From Mariniflexile sp. AS56 (GTDB lineage: Bacteria; Bacteroidota; Bacteroidia; Flavobacteriales; Flavobacteriaceae): 64,000 bases of DNA. Positions 37,064-46,672 of this stretch are shown piece by piece (the stretch's first letter is position 1; every line of letters begins with the position of its first letter). A program made the translations under genes and the position numbers. The notes beneath the pieces were generated by a model. That model had not been told where the DNA came from, searched no databases, and saw nothing but the letters and a program-made list of their open reading frames with translations. The stretch spans positions 1 through 64,000 of the forward strand of contig NZ_JAUPED010000010.1 in the NCBI RefSeq assembly GCF_030552475.1. The letters run 5' to 3'.

Positions 37064-37096
37064 ATTAAAATAAGATTACACTATAACCATACTATT

Positions 37097-39085
37097 ATGA
37101 GCACAAGTTCAAACAAACATAGCAACGCCATAACAAACAATTTTGAGAGTCCGTTTGTAAAGTTAAAAAGCATCAATTTTGGAGACTGTAAATGGAATTC
37201 AGGATTTTGGGCTGAAAAAGTAAAAATTGCAGAAGATAAAATGCTTCCTTATATGGGCGATTTATTATGTGGAGACATCGGTCATGGCTTAAACAACTTC
37301 AAAATTGCCGCTGGAGAAAAGAAAGGTGTTCATAAAGGATTTTATTGGCATGATGGCGATTTCTATAAATTTATGGAAGCCAAAATGTACGTGTACGGTC
37401 TTACTAAAAACGAATCTATATTAAAAGAATTAGATGAATATATTGGTGTTATTGGACGCGCTCAAGAAGAAGATGGTTACATTCATACACATGTTCAAAT
37501 TACAGAAGGTGTAGACCGTTTTGAAAATAGAAAATACCATGAAATGTACAATTTTGGGCATTTGTTTATCGCAGGATCTGTTCATTATAGAATTACTAGT
37601 CAACGTAATTTTTTAGACATTGCTGTAAAAATGGCCGATTTGTTATGTGCTTATTTTATGCCTGATACAAAACATTATCAGCGTTTTGGATTTAACCAAA
37701 CTCAAATTATGGGATTGGTAGAATTGTATAGAACTACAAGAGATAAAAAATATTTAAAACTTGCCGAAAAGTTCATCAACAGAAGAGGAACTTATGAAAT
37801 TAAGCATGATTCTACAACACTTGGTTATCCAATTGGTGATATGGTTCAAGAAAGAACGCCTTTTAGAGAATCTAAAGAAGCCGTTGGTCATGCCGTTTTA
37901 GCTTTGTATTATTATGCAGGAGCTGCCGATGTGTATGCCGAAACTGGTGAAAAAGCATTACTTGATGCTTTAGACGCCTTATGGGAAAATGTTACAGGTA
38001 AGAAAATGTATGTAACTGGTGCCGTAGGTCAAGCACATTACGGCGCTTCTACCAATTTAGATATGATTGAAGAAGGTTTTATAGACGCCTATATGATGCC
38101 GAATATGACTGCTTATAACGAAACCTGCGCAAACTTATGTAACGCCATGTTTAGCAGTAGAATGATGGCAATTAAAGACGAATCCAGATATGCAGATATT
38201 ATTGAACTTGTTTTATATAACAGTGGTTTATCAGGAATTAGCGTTGAAGGGAAAGATTATTTCTATTCCAATCCATTAAGGATGGTTAACAATTCTAGAA
38301 ATTACGATTCGCACGCTGATGTTACTGAAAGCCCAGTTAGACAACCCTATTTAGAGTGTTTTTGTTGTCCACCTAACTTAGTAAGAACCATTTGTAAAAG
38401 TTCAGGATGGGCATATAATTTATCAGAAAATGGTGTTGCTGTTGTTTTATTCGGAGGGAATAATTTGGACACAACCATGTTAGATGGCTCGCCATTAAAA
38501 CTGTCTCAAGATACAGAGTATCCATGGAAAGGACTAGTTAAAATAACTGTAGATGAATGTAAAAATTCAGCATTCGAAATCAAAGTAAGAATCCCTAAGT
38601 GGGCAGTAGGTAGTACTCTAAAAGTAAATGGTGAAGACGCTGGTGTTACTGTTAATCCTGGAAATTTTGCAACCATAAAGCGCGTTTGGAAAGCTAACGA
38701 TGTTATTATTTTAGATATGCCTATGGAAGTAACTTTAGTTGAAGGTCATAACCGAATTGAAGAAGTAAGAAATCAAGTTGCTGTAAAAAGAGGGCCGATT
38801 GTATATTGTATAGAAACACCAGACTTACCAAAGGAAGCTTCTATTTTAGATATTTATTATAACACAAACTCTCCATTAAATGCCGTCCATAAAAATGACT
38901 TTTTAGGTGGTGTAACAGTTGTAGAAACAGAACTCTTGTTAAGAACTGGTAAAAATGACGATATGTATCAAACAGTTACGAAGCCGAGTTTTACATCGTT
39001 TAAAACACAATTGGTGCCGTATTTTGTTTGGAGTAACAGAGGGCAAGCAGAAATGACGGTATTTATGCCTATTATTTGGAATTGA
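37097..39085 (+). CDS. GH127-family enzyme, probable 3,6-anhydro-D-galactosidase
   Basis: The 662-residue protein is of DUF1680/GH127 type. The zinc-thiolate site is complete: Glu342 and Cys344 (NETCANLC) and Cys423-Cys424 (CFCCPPN), Cys423 being the expected nucleophile. It has no signal peptide, so it should work in the cytoplasm. Described GH127 members are beta-L-arabinofuranosidases, but in carrageenan loci of marine Flavobacteriia GH127 enzymes release 3,6-anhydro-D-galactose from the non-reducing end of oligosaccharides. The dehydrogenase and cycloisomerase genes in the same operon strongly favour that role here. Confidence 0.85.
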   Translation: MSTSSNKHSNAITNNFESPFVKLKSINFGDCKWNSGFWAEKVKIAEDKMLPYMGDLLCGDIGHGLNNFKIAAGEKKGVHKGFYWHDGDFYKFMEAKMYVYGLTKNESILKELDEYIGVIGRAQEEDGYIHTHVQITEGVDRFENRKYHEMYNFGHLFIAGSVHYRITSQRNFLDIAVKMADLLCAYFMPDTKHYQRFGFNQTQIMGLVELYRTTRDKKYLKLAEKFINRRGTYEIKHDSTTLGYPIGDMVQERTPFRESKEAVGHAVLALYYYAGAADVYAETGEKALLDALDALWENVTGKKMYVTGAVGQAHYGASTNLDMIEEGFIDAYMMPNMTAYNETCANLCNAMFSSRMMAIKDESRYADIIELVLYNSGLSGISVEGKDYFYSNPLRMVNNSRNYDSHADVTESPVRQPYLECFCCPPNLVRTICKSSGWAYNLSENGVAVVLFGGNNLDTTMLDGSPLKLSQDTEYPWKGLVKITVDECKNSAFEIKVRIPKWAVGSTLKVNGEDAGVTVNPGNFATIKRVWKANDVIILDMPMEVTLVEGHNRIEEVRNQVAVKRGPIVYCIETPDLPKEASILDIYYNTNSPLNAVHKNDFLGGVTVVETELLLRTGKNDDMYQTVTKPSFTSFKTQLVPYFVWSNRGQAEMTVFMPIIWN

Positions 39086-39086
39086 T

Positions 39087-40517
39087 ATGGCATATAAAAA
39101 AAGTATATTAAAAATATCTTTATATGTTGCTAATAGTCTTTTGTTTGCTATGGTTATTTTTACAGCTAATGCGCAATCAAATACAGCCAGCTCAAAAAAG
39201 CCTAATATTGTTTTTTTACTTGCAGATGATTTAGGATATGGAGAACTTGGGAGCTATGGACAACAACAAATTAAAACACCTTTTTTAGATGCATTAGCCG
39301 CGAAGGGAATGAGTTTTACAAATTTTTATGCTGGTAATGCGCTTTGTGCACCTTCACGAGCTGTTTTGATGACTGGTATACACTCTGGGCATAGTTCAGT
39401 TCGTGGGAACACTGGCTTTTATACAGATAGAAATCAATTAGATCGCGTATCTATAAAACCGACTGAAATAACAGTTGCCGAAATGTTAAAACCTGCTGGT
39501 TATGAAACTATATTTTTTGGCAAATGGCATTTGGACGACCCATATTATCTTGAAACTTGGGCAGCAAATCGTGGTTTTGATTATGCGGTACAGGGTCAAT
39601 GGTCTCGGTTAAATGGGGATTTTAAAATAGATCCTGATATGGATTGGGTTAATGGCCTCATGGATTCTAAGAGGTATGATTATGATAAGTATAGTTGTAT
39701 GGATGAGTTTCGTACAACCCAAGCAATTGATTTCTTTGAAAAAAGGAGTAGCGAAAAACCTTTTTTCCTATTCATGTCATACCGTGTTCCTCATGCCCAC
39801 GAAATACATATTCGAAATAAGAATATGTATAAATCTATGAATTGGCCAGAGCTGGAACGCCTTCACGCCACTAGAATTACCCTTTTGGATGAGCAAGTAG
39901 GTCGATTAATACGATATTTAGAATCTAATGGTCAATTAGAGAACACTCTAATTATTTTTTCAAGTGATAATGGTGGTCATGTGGAAAATGGTCATGATAA
40001 AGATTTCTTTTCTAGTAATGGAGTGCTTCGTGGACAAAAAAGAGATTTATATGAAGGCGGAATTCGTGTTCCTTTTTTTGCGGTTTGGGCTAATAAAATT
40101 AAGGCTAATTCAACCAGTACTCATGTGGCTGCATTTCAAGATATGATGCCAACCATTGCTGAAGTTGCTGGTATTGATGTACCAAAACAGACGGATGGAA
40201 TTTCTTTATTACCAACATTATTAGGCAAATCACAGCAGTCTATTCACCCATATTTATATTGGGGACTTCATCTCAACCAAAAACCTAAAGATGGTAATGA
40301 TCTTGGATTTAGGCAAGCTATTCGTCAAGATAAATGGAAAGCAGTGCGTTATGGAGTGAAAAATGTAACCGAACTTTATGATTTATCTAAAGATCCTAGG
40401 GAATCAAATAATATCGCCATAAAATTTCCTGAGAAGGTTCTCGAGTTTGAAGCGTTATTTAAACAGTCATCAAAACCTACAGAACATTTTAAATACGGTG
40501 GAAATTTTGGGTTTTAA
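39087..40517 (+). CDS. secreted S1-family sulfatase
   Basis: The 476-residue protein has a signal peptide (cleavage near 30, ANAQ) and the sulfatase signature CAPSRAVLMTG, Cys87 being the formylglycine site. Other motifs are FLLADDLGYGELG, FFGKWHLDDP and FSSDNGGH. It starts 1 bp after the GH127 stop, so the two are translationally linked. It removes a sulfate ester from carrageenan oligosaccharides, probably in the periplasm. The position attacked (G4S or DA2S) cannot be told from sequence alone. It uses CAPSR, whereas the other four sulfatases of the window use CGPSR. Confidence 0.92.
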   Translation: MAYKKSILKISLYVANSLLFAMVIFTANAQSNTASSKKPNIVFLLADDLGYGELGSYGQQQIKTPFLDALAAKGMSFTNFYAGNALCAPSRAVLMTGIHSGHSSVRGNTGFYTDRNQLDRVSIKPTEITVAEMLKPAGYETIFFGKWHLDDPYYLETWAANRGFDYAVQGQWSRLNGDFKIDPDMDWVNGLMDSKRYDYDKYSCMDEFRTTQAIDFFEKRSSEKPFFLFMSYRVPHAHEIHIRNKNMYKSMNWPELERLHATRITLLDEQVGRLIRYLESNGQLENTLIIFSSDNGGHVENGHDKDFFSSNGVLRGQKRDLYEGGIRVPFFAVWANKIKANSTSTHVAAFQDMMPTIAEVAGIDVPKQTDGISLLPTLLGKSQQSIHPYLYWGLHLNQKPKDGNDLGFRQAIRQDKWKAVRYGVKNVTELYDLSKDPRESNNIAIKFPEKVLEFEALFKQSSKPTEHFKYGGNFGF

Positions 40518-40676
40518 AAAACATTCTAGTATCGGCATTTTTTCTATTGTCCCGCTTTTGTTCAAATTTCATACTGATTCTTAATTTGAAACCGTTCGAA
40601 TCATGTTAAAAAAATTAATACGCACAGAAAGTACTAACAATAATTCGAGGTATGAATTTATTATTAAATAAAAGAG
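40518..40676. other. 159-bp gap with a weak hairpin and no operator
   Basis: An inverted repeat TTCAAATT/AATTTGAA lies at 40561-40590 without a T-run. No GGGTAA pair is present. The aldolase gene downstream is probably read from the upstream operon or from its own plain promoter. Confidence 0.4.
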
Positions 40677-41447
40677 ATGAGTTTATTCGAAAATAAAAAA
40701 TTTGTAATAGGATCATTTATGAAAGTAAGCGATCCTGCTTTAGTAGAAGTAGCCGCATTCGCGGGCTTCGATTTTGTGATTATTGATTTAGAGCATGGTC
40801 CAAATTCGATCCAAACTATTCAAAACCATGTTAGGGCAGCACAAGCCAAAAATATTGTTCCGGTAGTTAGAGTCCCGGAAATCAATGAAAACATGATTTC
40901 AAAAGCATTGGATATTGGAGCTGCGTATGTTCAAGTGCCTCAAATAGAAACTGCTGCAGATGCAAAACGTGTGGTTAAAGCTGCAAAGTTCTTTCCAGAA
41001 GGTTCTAGGGGTGTTTGTAGATATGTTAGAGCCGCAGATTATGCTTCCATGCCTAAGGAGAATTATTTCGGTGACGCAAACAAAAACACGGGCGTTATTA
41101 TCCACATTGAGGGAAATATAGCCTTTAATAACATCGATGAAATCCTAAAAGTGGAAGGTGTCGATGTTATTTTCATTGGCCCATACGATATGTCTCAATC
41201 TTGCGGCGTACCCGGGCAAGTAAATCATCCAATCGTGATTTCGCAAATGAAAGGGATTGTAGAAAAGGCATCTCGTTTAGGAAAAGTAGTAGGTACATTT
41301 GTAGAAAGTCCAGAATCTGCCAAACAATGGATAGATCTTGGTGTTAAATATATTTCTTACGCGGTAGATGTCGGTATTTTTTACGATGCCTGTAAAGGCA
41401 TTGTAGAAAAGATGAACGCACAATCCCAAGACCGTATCACAGTCTAA
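40677..41447 (+). CDS. HpcH/HpaI-family aldolase (2-keto-3-deoxy-sugar acid type)
   Basis: The 256-residue class II aldolase is of the HpcH/HpaI/GarL family: DLEHGP (catalytic His), VVRVPE (Arg), QIETA (metal Glu) and FIGPYDMSQSCG (metal Asp). Members split 2-keto-3-deoxy sugar acids into pyruvate and an aldehyde without prior phosphorylation. In this locus it could cleave 2-keto-3-deoxy-galactonate directly and so bypass the kinase and KDPGal aldolase at 19983-21760. It could also act on another acid. It follows the sulfatase at 39087-40517 after 159 bp. Confidence 0.85.
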   Translation: MSLFENKKFVIGSFMKVSDPALVEVAAFAGFDFVIIDLEHGPNSIQTIQNHVRAAQAKNIVPVVRVPEINENMISKALDIGAAYVQVPQIETAADAKRVVKAAKFFPEGSRGVCRYVRAADYASMPKENYFGDANKNTGVIIHIEGNIAFNNIDEILKVEGVDVIFIGPYDMSQSCGVPGQVNHPIVISQMKGIVEKASRLGKVVGTFVESPESAKQWIDLGVKYISYAVDVGIFYDACKGIVEKMNAQSQDRITV

Positions 41448-41502
41448 ATTTATCTTTTTATTAGTAGGATAATAAACATGTATACCATTTAAAATTGTAA
41501 TT

Positions 41503-41574
41503 AGATAATTTTTAATTGGTAAAGGGTAAGTTTTGTTCATTTTTAAATTCGTAAAATCAGGTTCTTTATACTTG
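41503..41574 (+). promoter_or_regulatory. PUL operator (one degenerate half-site) for the 41-46 kb operon
   Basis: AGATAA (41503) and GGGTAA (41524) are 21 bp apart, with an extra TGGTAA just before the second. TATACTTG (41567-41574), one mismatch from TAnnTTTG, follows after 38 bp, a little farther than at other sites. Confidence 0.55.
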
Positions 41575-41672
41575 AATTATCAATTGTAAAATATTATGAA
41601 ACGGATTTTACACCATTACCATTCAAGACGGAAATAAATTGTACAATAAAAAATTCTTAGTAAATAGATAAT

Positions 41673-43970
41673 ATGCTAATTCGGTTAAAATCAAAGGTGT
41701 TTCTAATGTTTTTTACTCTTTTGTTTGTGGGTTTATGCAATGCACAAACACAAGAAAAATTGGCGCAAGCTAAAATCAAAACCTTAAATACCCTTATTTC
41801 AAAAGTAGAGAAACAAGCTAAAGATGCTTTGAAAGAAAAAATGACCGTTCGTACAGCAGAGGTTTTTTTAGAGTTCGCAAATTGGGATGAGAAAAATGTT
41901 GCAACAAATACCGAGCTGTTTAAACTAGTTAGTAATTATAAAGATAAGGCATTCGAAACTGCAACGGAACTTCCGAATTTTGAAAGAACTGATGTCATCA
42001 AAATGTTAGATGAAGCTATAGAATACTTGACACTTTTAAAAGACGGGAAAGTAAATAGAAAAGAAATTCCTAACGTTGATTGGAAAAAAGTGAATGTAGA
42101 GAAAGCACAAATTACATTCAACAATCGTCCTGTATTTTTAGCAGATTATACTTGGAAACCTGAAACAAAAAAATTAGAAGAATTTTATGGAAGTTTAGAC
42201 GGTTTTTTTATTTCTCCCGCACAAATAATAAATGCATCAGGAAAAGTAAACGAAAATATTCTGAGTAATCTAGATAGTAAACCAAGTATAACCCCTGGTT
42301 TCGTTTTTATCAATAATAAAGGCGTTCCAAAATGGGCAACAACCAAATATGGCGATGGTTTTACCAAGTTTCAAGGGCCTCCTTTTTTTGATTATGATAT
42401 TGATAATCCGGGAGCCAAGGAAATGATGTCTTTTTTAATAAAAGAAACGGTCCCAATAATGGCAGGAAATAAATACACCAATTTGGGTTATATGCTTTGT
42501 AACGAGCCGCGTTGGATTAATTATAAAAATGGTAATAAAAAAGTTTGGTATAATAGTGCCGTAAGTAATTTTACTATTGAAAAGTTTAAAGTTTGGTTAA
42601 AAGAAAAACATAGTTCCATAGCTAATTTGAATAAAATTTGGAACACAAATTATACATCGTTTAATGAAGTAACTATTGAAAATCCCATAGATATTTCACG
42701 ACAAGGAACGCCCCAATGGTATGACTGGAGTACGTTTAACGACGCGCGTGTATTGGAATGGTTTACTTGGATGAAAAAGGAAATAAGAAAATATGATCCG
42801 AGTGCAAAAGCGCAATTAAAAATTATGCCTTCATTTTTTACCGACAACGACCCATGTACAGGAATTGATTTAGAGGCGCTCACGGAGTTAAGTGAAATAA
42901 ATGGCAACGACATTGCGGCACACTATAATTACACACGCAATGGGAAAATGGGATGGGAAGATGACTATATTTTTGGTTGGAGAGAGTTGTTTTTGGGTTA
43001 CGATTTCTTTAAATCTGTACAGCCAAATCAAATAAATTTTAATTCTGAAAGTCATTTATTAAGTACTAGTCATACACGAGACTTGTATATGAATCCAAAA
43101 TATGCTCGCGCCGTTTATTGGGCTGCAACTACTTTAGGAATGAATGCTTCACAAACTTGGTATTGGCCACGAAAAGCAGATGGCTCCTTAAAAGAAAACT
43201 TTAGTGATAATGCTTACGGTGGGTCAAACAACCAGCAACCTCGTGTTACGAATGAATTGCATTCAACTATAATGGATTTAAATTCATATAGTGAAGAAAT
43301 AACGGCGATGCAAAATCAACGTAAACCAATTCGTATTTATTATTCAAAAACGTCTGCGCACAATAAAGGCGAGTACATGGACCATTTATTTAAGCTTTAT
43401 GAGTCTTTAAATTTTGAAGGCATTCCCTTGGGCTTTGCAACAAAAAATATTATAGCTAAGCAAGACCCGTCAAACTGGGATGTTGTGCTGGTTCAAAAAA
43501 CAGAACAGGTAACACAGGACGAATTAGAACAACTTCAAAGTTATTTAGATAAAGGCGGAATAGTGATAGTTGATAAAGTGAGTTTGAAATTTAATGAATA
43601 TGGTATTGCTTTACCAGATTTAACTCAAAGTAAAGGGACATTAATTATCATTGATTCATTAGAAGAAATGAAATTGAAAGCATTACAAATTGTGGAACAA
43701 AAAAATAATGCACCAGAAGTTGCCATTATAGAAGAAAACGGAACCGATATAAAAGGTTGTACATGGAAATGTATCAAGAATGAAAACGGCAACAATGTAC
43801 TGTCCATAATAAATTTAGGAAAAACAAATGCGACGTTGAATATTCAATTTAGGAACTCGAATAATGAGACAACTTGTTTCGATTTGTTAAACGGTATTTC
43901 AATAAGTTCTCAACGAACATTAAAACCATACGAAGTATTATTTGTTGAAGTAAAAACGAAAAATAAATAG
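41673..43970 (+). CDS. secreted clan GH-A glycoside hydrolase, GH42/GH50/GH167-like (copy A)
   Basis: The 765-residue protein has a signal peptide (cleavage near 24, CNAQ), a helical N-terminal region (about 28-140) and a TIM-barrel domain (about 150-540). The likely acid/base is Glu278 (GYMLCNEPRW, the NE motif of clan GH-A) and the likely nucleophile Glu459 (NFNSESHLL). The C-terminal part (about 555-765) resembles the flavodoxin-like domain after GH42 barrels (KPIRIYYSKT, LQSYLDKGGIVIVD). GH42-related exo-carrageenases (GH167) are known from carrageenan loci, and GH50 exo-agarases are the other candidate. A paralogue lies at 54537-56939. The family call is by resemblance, not proven. Confidence 0.75.
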   Translation: MLIRLKSKVFLMFFTLLFVGLCNAQTQEKLAQAKIKTLNTLISKVEKQAKDALKEKMTVRTAEVFLEFANWDEKNVATNTELFKLVSNYKDKAFETATELPNFERTDVIKMLDEAIEYLTLLKDGKVNRKEIPNVDWKKVNVEKAQITFNNRPVFLADYTWKPETKKLEEFYGSLDGFFISPAQIINASGKVNENILSNLDSKPSITPGFVFINNKGVPKWATTKYGDGFTKFQGPPFFDYDIDNPGAKEMMSFLIKETVPIMAGNKYTNLGYMLCNEPRWINYKNGNKKVWYNSAVSNFTIEKFKVWLKEKHSSIANLNKIWNTNYTSFNEVTIENPIDISRQGTPQWYDWSTFNDARVLEWFTWMKKEIRKYDPSAKAQLKIMPSFFTDNDPCTGIDLEALTELSEINGNDIAAHYNYTRNGKMGWEDDYIFGWRELFLGYDFFKSVQPNQINFNSESHLLSTSHTRDLYMNPKYARAVYWAATTLGMNASQTWYWPRKADGSLKENFSDNAYGGSNNQQPRVTNELHSTIMDLNSYSEEITAMQNQRKPIRIYYSKTSAHNKGEYMDHLFKLYESLNFEGIPLGFATKNIIAKQDPSNWDVVLVQKTEQVTQDELEQLQSYLDKGGIVIVDKVSLKFNEYGIALPDLTQSKGTLIIIDSLEEMKLKALQIVEQKNNAPEVAIIEENGTDIKGCTWKCIKNENGNNVLSIINLGKTNATLNIQFRNSNNETTCFDLLNGISISSQRTLKPYEVLFVEVKTKNK

Positions 43971-43997
43971 TATCAATTACTATTAAAGTTTAAATCC

Positions 43998-45566
43998 ATG
44001 AAAAAAACTACAATCACAGCATTATTTTTATTTTTGATAAACTTGGGGTTTGCCCAACCTGATGCACCTTCAATGTTTCCAGTCGATAGAGTAGAAAGTG
44101 ATTTTTTTACTGATGATTCGGCTAGTTTTCCTCCAGCACAAAGAATAACCTTGGTTAATAATGTGGGAGACGATTCTACTACCTTGCAAACTGCAATTAA
44201 TACTTTAACTGGTCTTGGCGGTGGTGTTGTTACAATTTCTGCTGGTAATTGGGAGTTTAACGAAATTCAATTAAAGTCTAATGTGCATTTAATGTTTGAT
44301 GCTTTAGCAGTGGTTAAACCATATGAAACGGCGGACGTTAATAGCCTTCCTAATTTGTCTGTTTTTCGTATTGGTTATACCTCGGTAAAATCTAGTAACG
44401 TGAGCATTAGAGCATTAAGCGGACAATTTAAAATAGATTTAACCCATTTAGCGAAAGAAACCAGAATTACACCCTTCAATGTAAAAGAAACTGAAAATTT
44501 TATGGTGGCCGATTGTTATATTGACGACAACGGCACCATTCATGCGGCATTAAACTGTTCTGCAAGTAAGAGAAACGACATTTGGACAGGACCAGTTAAA
44601 GGATTGATAAAAAATTTAACCAGTATAAATGCCCATGGCGGTTATGGTGTTGTTCAGGTACGAACTGGAGAACGGTTGCTGTTTAAAGATTTAACATCCT
44701 TACGAGGTGGTGTTACACTCCGTCTTGAAAGTGACGACGTTAGTGCCTCTGGCGGAGCAATTCCACTAAGTGTCGCAAAAATGTCTGAGATTTCAGGATA
44801 TAATATTAAATGTACCGAAGGAAATGCAGCAGTGATGCTGCAACCGTGGGATGCCACAAATGGATGGGTTGATGTGCAAAAGATTGAAGCGACTGGTTGT
44901 ATGGCGGCAGTGCGTATTGATAGAGCATATTTAAGCACCATTGGAACCTTCGATCCAGATTCGAGAATCACAGATGTTACCTCTAGTTATGGTACAAATG
45001 CACAAGTAAAACAAGGTGTTTTTCCATGGGTTCCATGTGTATTAAGAACGGATCCAAACATATTGAGACCAAACCCAATTCCCGATATGGAAACCTACCA
45101 TCTTGGACCATCAATAGCGCCCTTACTTTATCGTGCAAGTACCACTGGAGGTGCTACAGGTAACGGATATTATAGCATAAATGTCCCAACATCGACTGAG
45201 CTAATGAATAAAGCAACAGGTTTTAATTGGTCTGTTTCCTTAGTTATTTCAAGAGATAATAATCAGGTAAACTCAAATAACTGTCCAGCGTTGTCTGTTA
45301 ATTCTTTTGATATTGAAAGCCATGTAAAAATGTATCCGAATCCAATTAGTAATGAAGACGGAATTTTAACAATTGATATTCCAGAAGTATCAAATGTAGC
45401 CGTAGACATTTATAATCTATTGTGCAAAAACGTGTTATCAAATAAATATATTCAGAAATCAGAAATTCATATAAATCCATCTCAATTGAAATTAGTAAAG
45501 GGTATTTACCTCGTAAAAATTCAAATTGATTATAAGGTTGTAAGTAGAAAATTAATTGTTAACTAA
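43998..45566 (+). CDS. GH82-like iota-carrageenase candidate with T9SS sorting domain
   Basis: The 522-residue protein has a signal peptide (cleavage near 19, GFAQ), a right-handed beta-helix domain (about 45-420, with LQTAINTLTGLGGGVVTISAG at the start) and a T9SS type A tail (about 440-522, YPNPISNEDGIL...VSRKLIVN). GH82 iota-carrageenases use a Glu-x-Asp pair with a nearby Gln. Here Glu244-Ser-Asp246 (RLESD) and Gln220 (VVQV) are in matching places. The residue expected to be His downstream appears to be Trp or Gln (MLQPW). The gene sits between a clan GH-A enzyme and a kappa-carrageenase. Another helix-fold carrageenan enzyme is the main alternative. Confidence 0.65.
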   Translation: MKKTTITALFLFLINLGFAQPDAPSMFPVDRVESDFFTDDSASFPPAQRITLVNNVGDDSTTLQTAINTLTGLGGGVVTISAGNWEFNEIQLKSNVHLMFDALAVVKPYETADVNSLPNLSVFRIGYTSVKSSNVSIRALSGQFKIDLTHLAKETRITPFNVKETENFMVADCYIDDNGTIHAALNCSASKRNDIWTGPVKGLIKNLTSINAHGGYGVVQVRTGERLLFKDLTSLRGGVTLRLESDDVSASGGAIPLSVAKMSEISGYNIKCTEGNAAVMLQPWDATNGWVDVQKIEATGCMAAVRIDRAYLSTIGTFDPDSRITDVTSSYGTNAQVKQGVFPWVPCVLRTDPNILRPNPIPDMETYHLGPSIAPLLYRASTTGGATGNGYYSINVPTSTELMNKATGFNWSVSLVISRDNNQVNSNNCPALSVNSFDIESHVKMYPNPISNEDGILTIDIPEVSNVAVDIYNLLCKNVLSNKYIQKSEIHINPSQLKLVKGIYLVKIQIDYKVVSRKLIVN

Positions 45567-45652
45567 CGCTTTCATAAAAAAAGGTGAGTTGAAAAGTAAT
45601 ACCTTACTAAGTATTAGATTGCAATCAAACTAAACATTTTAATGGCTATAAG

Positions 45653-46582
45653 ATGAAAAAATTAAAACAAAAACGTTGTTCGAGTTATTCGAATTTAGTA
45701 TTCTTTGCACTATTTTACATCTCAATATTCGGGTTTGCATACGGGCAAAAACCAATAAAAACAGCTAACTCATCCGATCAATGGACTATCAAATGGAGTG
45801 CCTCTGATGAATTTAATGGTTCAAGTCCGGATTGGAAGAAATGGATTAAAACAGGAAATCTTCCTAATACCACAGCTTGGAAATGGGACAATTCAGAAAA
45901 TGTAAATATTAATAACGGCATTGCCGAATTAACCATGCGGCAAAACCCAAACAATGCTCCGGATGGAGACACTTATTTTAAATCTGGGATATTAAAATCG
46001 TACCATACGTTTACTTACGGTTATTTTGAAGCTAAAATTAAAGGAGCCGATATTGGAGAAGGTGTTTGTCCTTCATTTTGGTTATATAGTAACTTTGATT
46101 ATTCTGTTGAAGAAGGTGAAACGGTATACAGTGAAATTGATATTGTAGAATTACAACAATTTGATTGGTATGAAGGGCATCAAGACGACATTCAAGATTT
46201 GGATTTAAATCTACATGCCGTAGTAAAGCAAAACGGAAAGGGGGATTGGAGGCGACCTAAAAAATATCCAAATGAACAATTGAATAAATGGCGAGCGCCA
46301 TGGGACCCTACAAAAGATTTTCATATCTATGGATGTGAAGTTAACGAGCAGGAAATTATCTGGTATGTTGATGGAGTAGAAGTTGGAAGAAAACCAAATA
46401 TTTACTGGAAACGCCCTAAGAATGTGACGCTTTCACTGGGATTGAGAAAACCTTTTGTTGAATTTTTTAACAACAGAAACAATGCTATAAATCCTGAAAC
46501 AAGCCCTAAAGCTTCAGCTAAATTATCTGGTATGCCTACTACCATGTATGTGGATTATGTGCGGGTCTGGGAGAAAATCTAG
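45653..46582 (+). CDS. cgkA: kappa-carrageenase (GH16)
   Basis: The 309-residue protein has a signal peptide (cleavage near 32, AYGQ) and one GH16 domain. The catalytic motif EIDIVE gives Glu161, Asp163 and Glu166. Downstream, LNLHAVVKQNGKGDWRRP, DFHIYG, IIWYVDGVEVGRKPNIYWKRP, NVTLSLGLRKP and MPTTMYVDYVRVWEK run parallel to known kappa-carrageenases such as that of Pseudoalteromonas carrageenovora (recalled, not aligned by program). It cuts beta-1,4 bonds of kappa-carrageenan outside the cell. It is the best single indicator of the substrate of this locus and is the last gene of the operon that starts at 41673. Confidence 0.88.
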   Translation: MKKLKQKRCSSYSNLVFFALFYISIFGFAYGQKPIKTANSSDQWTIKWSASDEFNGSSPDWKKWIKTGNLPNTTAWKWDNSENVNINNGIAELTMRQNPNNAPDGDTYFKSGILKSYHTFTYGYFEAKIKGADIGEGVCPSFWLYSNFDYSVEEGETVYSEIDIVELQQFDWYEGHQDDIQDLDLNLHAVVKQNGKGDWRRPKKYPNEQLNKWRAPWDPTKDFHIYGCEVNEQEIIWYVDGVEVGRKPNIYWKRPKNVTLSLGLRKPFVEFFNNRNNAINPETSPKASAKLSGMPTTMYVDYVRVWEKI

Positions 46583-46672
46583 TTATCAACCACCACCAAA
46601 TTTATGAAGAGGGTGTAATTACTTTCTAGAATCCTGTTTCTATTTGATTTATACGAATGTTGTGCACTGGAT

